Positions 13,701 through 25,900 of a DNA stretch of 64,000 bases are shown here, in pieces; within the stretch, counting starts at the first letter, position 1; every line of letters begins with the position of its first letter. A program made the translations under genes and the position numbers. This DNA is from Shinisaurus crocodilurus. Its lineage: Eukaryota; Chordata; Lepidosauria; Squamata; Shinisauridae. Location: the NCBI GenBank assembly GCA_021292165.1, contig CM037888.1, positions 33,933,091 through 33,997,090 of the forward strand, read 5' to 3'. Under the pieces are notes generated by a model. That model searched no databases and was not told the origin of the DNA. It saw nothing but the letters and a program-made list of their open reading frames with translations.

Positions 13701-16700
13701 GTGCACCTCTCCTGGCTGACAGCTGCTGTTGCTTCTGCCTCCCTCCTCAGCCTAGTTATTGTCCAGAGCCTGCCCAGCAGGTAGAAAGTTCCCCAGGTTG
13801 GCAGCTGTTGGATCAAGAGGATCCATCTACAGACCAACGGCCATGGCAGGGGAGGCGACACAGAGGTCGGAATCCAAAAAGTAGAACTGCCGGAGGGGAG
13901 TTCATGGAGGCCAGGAGCTGGAGGCACGGGAGGCTGGCGCGGATCACGTAACGCTTGGCCTTGGCCCGTATGATGCTGAGGTCCCAGGAGCTTGTAGCAG
14001 CAAACGCCGTTCAGCACGCGTTGGGTCCTGTCTGCGTGCTCAGTCTGTCGCCTGGAGCAGGACACTGCATGCGTAGACCAGGCCCGACGGGTGGCACATG
14101 TGGACTGGAGGGGTTGTCGGTACGCGCCTTCCCGCCCTCTCAGGGCTAGACAAGATGTGTCGCCATGTTCAACTAAGCATGCGAGCCTCAAGGGGCCGCA
14201 AAGAGGGTGTGGTTAGCTGTGGGGGCTCACAGCTGAAGGGGGCACGTGCCCCAGAGACACCTGCTTCCCAGCCTGGGGTTGTCTCTCTGCAGAAGCCCGT
14301 CCTCAACGTGCTTGCAGCTCCGTCTTGCATAGGGGGTTTGGGAAGCAATGGTCGGCAGCCTTGTCTGTCAGACTCAGACTTTGGCCCGGAGGTGGCCGAA
14401 TGCCCCCTGACCCCAGTGAGCTTGAAGGACTTTCTCCAAATACTTGCTAGTGCCCAAGAACGTCCAAATCGGAGCCTGAAACTCCGCCAAAGCAGAATTT
14501 GCACGATACCTACATGGGGTCCAGCGTTACAAGCAGGTTTACTGATGCTCTCTCTGGCGTGGGTTACTTGAAATGGTGGCCAGCAGCACATGTGCTCCAT
14601 CCCTGACCTTCTTTTCCCACCCCCCATTCACACACACTCCCTGGAATGGCTGCTCCTGAAAGCAGCTTTTGTTTTCTGGCAAGGAATGGAGGAGGCCTGG
14701 GCGGAAGGGGGGCCTCTGGCAGATCAGACTGTCATTTCTTTATTTTTTAATTGGTGTGGAGCTCATTTTTGTTGAAGAGCCAGAATTGTTTGGGCTTACT
14801 TGTTATCAAAATCTGTTGAAAGACGAGCAGCGTGCTTTGTCTGGAAGGATAAAAGTGTTTTACCCAACAGGCAAGCTAAACCATGTTTCCTGTTTAAATT
14901 AGGGCGAACGTCATCCTCATCCTCTTCCCACCCTCCCCAACACACACGAGGGCAAAGGTCTCTCAGCCGAGAAATGCAACGTCACTACACCGTCCACCTA
15001 GAGAAAGCACTCTGAAATCAACCGGGTGCAGGCCACAAACAAAAGGCCAAGGCCTTATTCAGACGGGGTTTTATAATGGACATCTTTAACGATCATCAAG
15101 CCTAGCAGTGCTAATTGCGTTGCTGACTTCTTAGTGGATCACTGCCCAGGTGTCTTGTTCGGACGGCTTCCTTGAGCTGATGTGCTTGCTTGCTTGCTTG
15201 CTTGCTTGGGGTGACACGGGCACACGGGCCCCAGAGCGGGGTGGGCATTTTGCGGCTCCCCAGATGTCGTTGGGCTGCAACTCCGATCTGGAGCTCCGCA
15301 CGCTGCCCACCCCTGCCCTAGAGATTGTGCAAGATACGTGCGGAAGGCAGCCCCATTCGCTTAGATGAGAGAGGAGGAGTCACAAAGGCGTGGCCAACTC
15401 GTGGCCCCCCAGACGTCTTGGCCTACAACTCCCATCAGCCCGAAGCCAGCATAGCCAGTGGTGAGGAATGATGGGAGTTGTAGGCCCAAATGTCTGGAGG
15501 GCCACGAGTTCAGCAGCTGAGGGTTGCCGGGCCAAACCTCTCTCCTCCCTCACGCACACATGCGTGCACCGACCCACACCCAGCGCTACCAGTTGCCAAC
15601 TCTGTTTTCTCCTCCGTGTGTCCGGCTCTTTCCTAGAAGTGCACCTCTGCTTCCCAAGGGGTCTTGCATCGGCTTAGCTTCAGCAGAACTGCATTTGCAT
15701 GGCTTCAGACCTTTCTCTCTCCCCCCACCCGCTCCAAGCCAGAGGTTTTATTCCACCCTTAATGTGCTTGTGGGTTTGTTTTTTCCTTCCCAACCTCAGG
15801 CCAAAGTATGGTGGGAAATTTTGCCTGGGGGAACGGAAACGCTTCCGGGTTTGCAGCACCCAGCCGTGCCCCACGGACAAGCCATCTTTCCGGCACATAC
15901 AGTGCAGCCACTTCGATGCCAGGCCCTACAAAGGGCAGCTTTATAAATGGACTCCGATCCCTAATAATAGTAAGTCCCTCTGCCTTGGGTCAGAAAAACA
16001 ACAGAGATTGATTGCGTTTATGATATTATTCCTGCCGTTAAGTGTTTCGTCCCAGCTGCTGGTCAGCAGTCCCTTTGCCACATGCAGCTTGGATTGCTTG
16101 AGTCATCCAGAACCCTTGGTTCTAGACTATGGCAGCTCCCTGCCCAGAGCATGCTGTGGTCTGTATTGCATAGGTGGATATGGGGTGGTGGGTGAGTGGA
16201 AGGCACTCCAGCTAGTGAGGCATCCGTGACTTGCCAGCATTCATCAGAGGTGTTCAGTATTGCCCGCAGTCAGATTTCCTTTGGAAGGGACTCCTTCTTG
16301 CACTTGGGGTGTGACTGATCACCACATTTGCGTCAGGAAGGCATTTTTCAGGATGCGAGTCAGATTGTGTCATGAACCTGGCAGGGGCAGGTTGGTGGTG
16401 GCTTGGTTGCAGGAGTCCCCTGCAGGTCTTGCTCAGTGAGCACCTTTTGCTATGCACTGCAACATCCCAGCACCTGAACCCATGACGGCCGGCGGGGCTT
16501 GGGCAGGGGGACACGCAAAGGCAGCCAGATGTCGGGGACCCAGCAAGCTTCCTGATTGCTCTCTCTGGCACCTGCAGGCAACCCGTGCGAGCTGCACTGC
16601 CGCCCCGAGAATGAGTACTTCGCCGAAAAGCTCCGTGACGCTGTTGCCGACGGGACCTGCATGTTATGAAGGAGACTCCAGACGGGACATGTGCATTAAT

Positions 16701-19700
16701 GGAATCTGTAAGGTAGGTAGAGGGGGGGTGTCTGTCTAAACCAGTGTTCTCCAACCTTGGGTCCCCAGATGTTTTTGGCCTACAACTCCCAGCATGCCCC
16801 AGCCAGCTATGGGGAAACGGCGTGGGCTTGTGTGTACAGCTGATGTCACGGAAGTTGTAGGAAGCACTCGGTGTGATGTGAGGAGTTGGATCGCTGATGG
16901 CCGATTCGCACGGGCAGATTATCACTGGATGTCAAGACGCGATGGCTGTGCTTGTGTGAAACAGCCTTTAGCATACGTGGAACATAGTTGTTCACGGATT
17001 GAATCATAGAATCATAGAAAAGCAGAGTTGGAAGGGGCCTACCAGGCCATTGAGTCCAACCCCCTGCTCAATGCAGGAATCCAGGTCAAAGCATCCCCGA
17101 CAGATGGCCGTCCAGCCGCACCTTGATTGGTGCCGGCGTTGTCTCTGAGAGCTGTTCTGCATAGCTGTGTGTCTACACATGGTAGAACAGGCAGCGCTGG
17201 TTCCGACCGCAGGTGTAGAGTAACACGTTTTGGGTGCAGGAAAACAGAAGAACCCTCCCTGCAAATACAGAACCAGCACGTGAGAGATAAAGGCGGCCAC
17301 CCAGCCTGCTGCACAGGTTTTCCTTTTGCAGGGAGTTCTCATTGTAGGGGAGCATTCAGAAATGTGGTCCCTCTCCTGTCTGACATGGTACATTCCACTC
17401 TGCCATCTCATTCTGGTGTACGGCACCCCACCGCACCCCATTATGCAGACTGTGGTGAATTGATAACTTGAGGCTGCAGGTGGGGGCGAGTCATGTTTTT
17501 GAATAGTTCTGCCGCTGCCTTTTGATAGCCTGATTGCCACCCCCTCCACCAGCAGACCACTCTTTCCTCGCTGATGTGTGCATGTGTGGCCCCCACAAGC
17601 CAGCATAACATGATGCGGCCCTCGGGGCCAGAAAGGTTGTGCATGCCTATCTAAGCCATTGGCTACTTCACAACACACTCCCATGTATGTCTACTCAAGA
17701 GTCAGCCCTATTTATTTATTGCATTTGTATCCTGCATTTTCCTCCAAGGAGCCCAAGGCGGAGTACATGGTCCTCCTCCTCCTCTCCATTTTATCCTCAC
17801 AACAACCCTGTGAGGTAGGTTAGGCTGAGAGTCAGTGACTGGCCCAAAGTCACCCAGTGAGCTTCATGGTCGAGTGGGGACTAGAACTCGGGTCTCTCCA
17901 GTCCCAGTCCGACACTCTAACCCAGGCGCAGGCAACTTGTGGCCCTGCATATGTTTTGGACTACGACTCCCATGATCCCTCATCATTGGCTCTGCTGACT
18001 AGGGCTGATGGGAATTGTAGGCCAAAACACCTGAAGGGCCACAAGTTGCCCGCCCCTGTTCGGACCACTACACCACACTGGCCATTGAGTTCGAGGAGAC
18101 TCATCCCCAGCAAGTGTGCATAAGACTGCAGTTTTACAGTGCAATCCTATGCAGGTCCAAAAACACACACAAACCCTTGACGATCTCATTGCGAAGGTGG
18201 TGATCTAGCGGCCGCCCCCTTTTGGTGAGCAAAGCTCACTCACAGCTTTTCGTGTCTCTTGACAGCTCGCCTTTTGATAGCTGTCAAGAGAAACCAAACT
18301 CAGACATAAAGCTGATGGCAGCCACTCTGCACTGTAACAGCAGACACACACACACCCCGGACATTGCCCCGGTGAAGCAGGGCATCTCGCACGTGTGCGC
18401 ACTTGTGCACGTCCAACTAGAAAAAGAAAAAAGGAAAAGAAACAAAAAGAATTGTACACATTTGGGGCACTTTTTTTTTTTTAAAAGGGGGTGATGAACC
18501 AGGGACAGCCCCTCCAATGTGCTGCTTGGGCACTTTGAAGGAGCTGTCACTAGCTGTCGAATTGGAGATCGCTTTTCATGATCTCGGAGGGGGGGAGCAG
18601 AGAAGGGGGTAAAAGGGACCAAAAAAAGCTGCCGTGAGCGCAAAAGGGCGCACCACCACGGCAGGGGAGGGCAGACAAGTTGGTCCTGCTGCATGGTCCC
18701 CTAGGATAACCATGGGGGGACTGAGGGGGAGGCAGGGGGCGGCAAGGAACCCACAGTGAGCCCGATGGTCTGTCGGTTGCACCATGGGATTGTTCGCACA
18801 ACAGCCAACCCAGGGTGAGTTTTTGTGACATGCGAATGCACCCAGTGTGTCAGTAAATGGCAAAGATAAGCAAGAACGTGATGAGAGATCACATGCGGTC
18901 TTGAGCTGAATTTCATGTGAATGAGAGAGGCGAATTTGGAAAAGATCGGATAACATTTGCCGGACATATAATTGGCAAGCAAAGCATCTCTAGCCCGATG
19001 CTGGGGGGGGAATTGGAATGCAACCTTTGAACTTACCTCAAAGACCTGGCCTCTGGGACTCATTTGTGGATTTCCCTTGGATTATTGGTATATCCTTTAT
19101 TTGTAAGGGAGCAAGGTTACTGATCTCCATGTGGAATAATCGGAGCTCTGCGGGTGCCCTTCCCTGTTTTTCAGAACATCGGCTGTGACTATGAAATTGA
19201 CTCCCATGCTGTTGAGGATCGGTGCGGTGTGTGCCGTGGGGATGGATCGACCTGCCAGACCGTCAAGAAGACCTTTGAGGAGAGGGAGGGCCTGGGTGAG
19301 GCTGCGTGTCAGGTTGCTTTGAGTCGGGGAATGCTCAATATCTTAGTATTCTGGGAGTTAGATGTGCCATGACAATAATAAAGGTACACATTTATAGAGT
19401 CTAGATGTAGAAAAATGTGGATTGTGGGGAGGAATGGTGGTGATCTCTTTGAAATGGAATGGTTTTCGGCAGGAGGCTGGACCTCATGGAAGTTGCTCTA
19501 GCCTTGTTCTCAGTTAATCTTTTGCTCACTTAACATGAAATGCAAATTTACATGTTTTCTTCTGGCAAATTTTCGGCCTATTCACATGCCCTGTACAAAA
19601 TCACACACCCCTCCTTTTTCCCTCCCCCCAAAAAGTCAAGTCACGCCAGGCTGTCCCAGTGGCCTTTTCCTTTGTAGTGGACAGAGGCATCCTGGGAAAG

Positions 19701-22700
19701 GACAGACACTCAAGAGGGCCTCACTCTGGCAACATTCCGAAATACTGGCCTTCATCCCATTTCATGAAAAGGATAACTTTGTCCTGCTACTTGCGGCTGA
19801 CGAGCAGTTCAATCCCCTGGATAGGTTACGTTGATGTTGGGCTGATACCGGCTGGAGCGCGAGAGATTCAGGTTGAGGAGGTGGCTGAAGCAGAGAATTT
19901 CCTGGCCTTGAGAAGTGAAGATCCAGAGAAATACTTCCTGAACGGCGGCTGGACCATCCAGTGGAATGGCGACTACAAGGTGGCTGGGACCACCTTCACC
20001 TATGAGAGGACAGGAAACTGGGAGAACCTCACCTCTCCGGGGCCCACAGAGGAGCCTGTGTGGATTCAGGTACTTGAAGGAGGGCTGGCCGTGTTTTGCT
20101 CCCCGTGGATAGAGTGCTGTGAGTTCCGGATTCGGGTTCTGCCTCCTCCACGGGCAAAAGTGTGCGTCTGTTTTAGTTCCCTAGTTGTAAAATAAGAGTG
20201 ACCTGCCACAGGTGGTGGCTGAAGGTCAAACTCAATAAAGGAATGTATTATTTATTATTTTCTGCAGCTAGATCTTGCCTTCCTTCCATCCTGGAACTCA
20301 AGGTAGCATGCAGGGATGGCGGGGTGGGTGGGTGGGGGTGTTTCCCAGGCATCTCCCATCCAGCCACTGACCTGATGCAGGCGGCTGCATCATGTGCCTT
20401 CATGCCTGAGACCTTAATTTGGTTTGTTCATTTATTTGCAAATAAAGTGTTCCGGAAATGATTGGGACTGCATCAGCTACGGCAGGGCAGTAGCAAATAC
20501 CTTAAAAATACACATTCCATGCTTAGATGTGAGGACTGTACAAGGGAGTCTATTTCCACACAACAATTCAGGTCCTGCTGTCATGATGTGGAGCACTTTT
20601 GGCCAACGACATGAGGGCAGTGTTCTCCAACCTTGGGTCCCCAGATGTTTTTGGCCTACAACTCCCGACCCAAGGTTGGAGAACACTGCATGAGGGACGA
20701 TCACGCTCCACAGAAGCCTTCTGAAATGCCAGAGTTTGAACTTGGAGCCGGGCCTGAGGCCTGACCGGCACTGCAAGCCTGTTGATGGCTTTACTTCCAG
20801 AGGTTTTCCCTCAGTGTGACCAGGATCCAGGGTGGCCAGCATTTTTCCTGACTGAAGCTCTGTGCCCCTTAAGAGCTGCTCAAGAGGCAGAACACCACCA
20901 AGCGCAATTCCCTCATTGCTGTGTCTCCATGCAAGGAAAGCTGCACTTCTTGCAACTTATCTCCCCGGCTGCAGCTGCCAGGCAAAACTGTGGCAACTCA
21001 ACCAAGGCCATAAGCCTGTTTTCAGACCTTCGTGATTCCAAGCCACGGACTCCTTCTAACGCTCTGGCACACGCTGAACTGGCCAGCTCAGCTTTGCCCC
21101 GAACATTAGCAAGGTGCTCGGCTGGCATTTTTGCTTCGCTCTCTCTTGCTTTGGCGTCTTCCCAGAGTCGTCCTCTCCACGCGAGCCGCCAGATGGTCAG
21201 CTTCTTTGCCTCTTGCCTCTATCGCTGCAGCTTCGGCTTAGCGGAGCCCCACACATCCTGTCTCCCCCCTCCAGGGTAGAAACAGCTGTGTTTGGTAGCC
21301 AGAAGCTTCCTGCTGCTCTGGAAGAAGCAACTTGATCCGTGCAAGCCTAGTTTACAGCCAAGCCTTGGCCACGCTCTGAGGCAGGCCGCACTCGGTGTGT
21401 GTGTGTTGCTGCAACTCGGTGTGGTTGTTCCACTGCACGCAAGCCGGGATCCACAGGGCCAGGGACAGTTGATGTGGCTGGCAGTCAGATTCCAGATGAG
21501 GAAGGGAGGCGCTGGAATATGTGTGGCTACTCAGTGGGACTAGCTTCTCAGACTGAGGAGCTGGCTTGGATGGGGGGGGGATTTATAAGGCTTGCTGTGT
21601 CCCTATTGGCCTGTGAGGTCAGCTGACTCTTCAGTCTAGAACTACAGCCTAGAGCAGTGTTCTCCAACCGTGGGTCCCCAGATGTTTTTGGCCTACAACT
21701 CCCAGCATGCCCCAGCCAGCGTAGCTGGCTGGGGCATGCTGGGAGTTGTAGGCCAAAAACATCTGGGGACCCACGGTTGGAGAACACTGGCCTAGAGCCT
21801 CATCTGCCCGGCTTGCTATGGGCCCAGAGGGCTTGGGACGCGAGTGGTGAGGCCCCAGCGCCAGCACCTGGCATTTCCAGAGGCTGCTGATAACGGAGAG
21901 ACCACATTTAGGCTTATCCTGTCGATAATGCAGGTTTCCATTTCGTGAAGATCTTAAAATAAAACAAAACAAATGGATGGATGGATGGTTCATCAGAAAA
22001 AAAGTCAGTGTACATCCTTAATGCCAGCTGGGCCCTTCCTTTGAAGAAGGAAGGCTTTCCAGGAGAGCACGTAGGAGCGAATGAATTTTAGGGTTTGTTT
22101 ATTCTCCCAGGGCGGTGTTTGCATTTTCCTCCCTTTTCCCTTCCAGCCCAGGAATTCTTTCCCCTTTCCGACCCCACTCTTCTTTGCTGAATGGGAGGGA
22201 ATGCCTCCACGCTGTTTTCCAGCTGCTTGTGAGTTCTACGACAAAGGAATTTACTTTCAGGGACCCACCAGGCAGGCGAGCTCTCCTCTTCCCCCGCTGG
22301 CTGTTGCTGTTGCTCACCACCACCCAGAAGCCCTTCCTCACCGAGTCCGAGAGACATTTGATGCATGCCAGGAGGGCTTTCAGTACAGGCCTGCTTGGTC
22401 TATCTTTGCCGGCATCAGCAGGATATTCATTTCCTGTTCTGCCAAAAAATCAAGTTCCCCGTTTCCCCGTTATTTCAGTATAAAAGTATCAGTGGGAGGT
22501 TTGAACTAGATGTAAAGAGCTCTAAAGCAAATGAGAGTATAGATAGCTCAGCAAAGAGCCATGGCAGTTAAAACAGCCTCAAACTATATTTTCAAATTGA
22601 TTTCAGTGTGCAGTAGACAGACGATGCTCTAATGCAGACTTGTTCCAGTTCGGCTCAAATGTCCGTCAACCTGGGGCACAGCTCTTGCAAAGTCTTGTAG

Positions 22701-22837
22701 ATTTAACACTCCTAAAGCTTCCAATATTGCCAAAATCTTGTTGTCCATGGAATGAAGGAGGGCATTGCTCCAAAGTGCTCTTGATGAATATCCCAAACGT
22801 TTTTAAAAGAGGTTTTCCAATTAAGTTACAAGTTAAG

Positions 22838-22904
<67 letters not shown>

Positions 22905-25900
22905 ACACTTTCCCAGAAAAATCAGAGCTTCTGATTTCCCTTCTCCCCCTCAGGAAAACAGTGGGATTGTCCATTCTGGCTTTTTGTTCACTCTCTGTGT
23001 TATCCATAGAAGAAACCTCCCAATAGTGAGTGCCATGCTATAAAACTTGTGTACCCTTCTTACAGATCTGGGAGACCCCTGTGGTGTTGCCCCCCTTTCC
23101 ACCATATTCTGAAGGACAGAGAAGCTGTTGCAGTTGCTGCTAGCAACTGGAGCATCAAAGTGGGGATGGGTGAGGAATTTGTTTCAGTTAGTTTTTGACC
23201 AGAATTTATCCCCTTCACACCTCCCAGAGCCAAACATGGACCCAAACACAATCTGTGGTCTGAAGTCCACACCTTTCTGAGTTTGCAATGCAATTCGTGC
23301 AACAAAAAGTACACGTGAAAATGTGCACATTTGAAAATGCGCACAAACACGCTCCAGTTAACGGAGGAAAATGTGCACGTTTCAAGAACGCTGCGTACTG
23401 TTTGGGGAAATGCGCATGAATCCCCCTCCCAAAGCTTGCGGTCCTTTGTGGAGGAAATTGTGAGCTCACGTTCTGCTGATTTGCACATCCCTACCTGAGC
23501 AAAGAGAGGATGTTTTGAAGCATTCGATCGATCACGAACATGCAACCAATTTGTATCCCAAACCAGATGCTTATTGGCTTGCAACTCTGCATGATCTCTT
23601 GTGGGTCAGAAATGGGGCTTTGAATGTCCCTCCTTCTGCTGCTTCTGTTGCCTTCTCTGCTGCATTGCAAAAGGAGCAGTTTTTGACTAGCAAGTGGGTA
23701 GATGAGTGTGTTAACACCTTTGTTTAGTTAGAAAGAAACATTAGAGAAAGTGTCAATTTGCTTTTTCCTACATTTAAAAGATTATCATTTTTCTGTGTTC
23801 ATGTTAATGGCTTGGAATGTCTTACACCGGATAATCTCTTGGCAAGCTTCCTGGGATTTGTTACTTAATTGGAAAACCTCTTTTAAAAACGTTTGGGATA
23901 TTCATCAAGAGCACTTTGGAGCAATGCCCTCCTTCATTCCATGGACAACAAGATTTTGGCAATATTGGAAGTTGTAGGAGTGTTAAATCTACAAGACTTT
24001 GCAAGAGCTGTGCCCCAGTTGACGGACATTTGAGCCGAACTGGAACAAGTCTGCATTAGAGCATCGTCTGTCTACTGCACACTGAAATCAATTTGAAAAT
24101 ATAGTTTGAGGCTGTTTTAACTGCCATGGCTCTTGCCCCATACAGCCAAGGGCTGTAAAGATGCTGAGAAATTCTTTTGGCACCCCTTGCTGTTCCCAGG
24201 GGTCATGTGAGCCAAGCAGCTAGAAACTGGTCTAGACTGTGGTGAGTAGATATGTCTCCAGTAGCAGAACTTTCCCAGTATTCCCTAGATTGCACATGTG
24301 CAAAGCATTCTTAATGTACTGTTAGCCAACACAGTAAGGTCTGTTTCATCAAATGCCATAAATCAGCACCTCAATTATAGGCAGGTTTGAGTGGGCAAGT
24401 TAATCCTTTGCACTGTGCCATAGTTAAATTGGTGCAAATGGCGCATTCTGACTCTCATTGCTGCACAGAAGACCAGTGCGCACCTCCACCCGCCTTTTTC
24501 GGGTCCAATCTCCTTGCTGCACTGGCAGAATTCTATATCCTACAGCACCCCACCACCAAACTGAATGCTCGGCCTCTTCTCAGACACCTCTGTGACCGCT
24601 GATGTGCCATCAGATCAGTGTTTCTCAACCTTGGGTCCCCAGATGTTTTTGGCCTACAACTCCCAGCATGCCCCAGCCAGCATAGCTGGCTGGGGCATGC
24701 TGGGAGTTGTAGGCCAAAAACATCTGGGGACCCAAGGTTGAGAAACACTGCATCAGACTCTCTTTCCTGAAGTTCAGTCTCAGTCCACCAACCTGTCACG
24801 CCCCAAAAACGGATATTTGACTTGCCTTCAACAGGCCCAGTGAACAGGTGGGAGTGTGTTTCCCTTCCCTTCCCTTGTTTGTTTATTTATTTATTTAATA
24901 CATTTTTATACCGCCCAATAGCTGAAGCTCTCTGGGCAGTTTACAACAGTTAAAAACCATAAAATACAATATAATGTAAATATAAAATTTGAAACCACAG
25001 ATTAAAAAATAAACAGCAAAGCTAGGAGCAGCAGTTCAAAATTACAATAACAAAGTTAAAAACAACTACAAGATTAAAATGATATTTATTTAATACATCC
25101 TTGTAAGCCTATGAAAGCAGACAACTGGTCACTTTCCAGACCTGCAATACATGTGCAGTTGATGACCTTCACTGCAGATGATCTGAGGACCTTTCTCTTG
25201 GGAGAATGTCATATTTCCCCAAGTCTCAAACCACATTTGGCTAAACGCTCTTCATATGGCCTGGCTGAACTTTGTAATAATATTTTCTTCTTCCCTCTCA
25301 GCTCTTGTTCCAGGAGAAGAACCCAGGAATCCGTTATCAATACACCATTCAAAGGGAATCCGATAATGAAAATGAGATCACTCCAGCCGAGTTCTTCTGG
25401 CAATATGGGTCCTGGACTAAATGCACAGCCACCTGTGGGACAGGTAACGATGCCCGCCTTCCTGTGTGTGTGGGCCATGCCTTTTGCTCAACATCCACTG
25501 CTGTGTTGGGAGTAGAAGGAATTGTAACATTCTGGCCAAGGATCAAGAAGAGCAAACTTTTCCCGTGGGGATGATTTGCATCCAGACGATTTGGTGGCAG
25601 AAAGGCCCTGCTCCGTCGGCTCCTTTATAATAATTGCCAATCAGGACCTGCCTGAGTGGAAAAGTTCCCAGTTCAAATCTCAGCTGAGCCATGAACTCAC
25701 TGGGCAGGTTCGCACATCACTCTAATCCCACCTTGGCAATGAGCCATAGTGGGTTGGGGGTCACGCGAACAACCTGCGGTGCTTCTGGCAGATGATCAGG
25801 CTCGCTGTGGGTTGTTCTCCCCCTCCCTCCCTCTCAGTTCTCCAGCCGATATCCCAGGGGACTTGGTGACTGAAGCCGCCTTGTCTCCTGTCCCCGCCAT

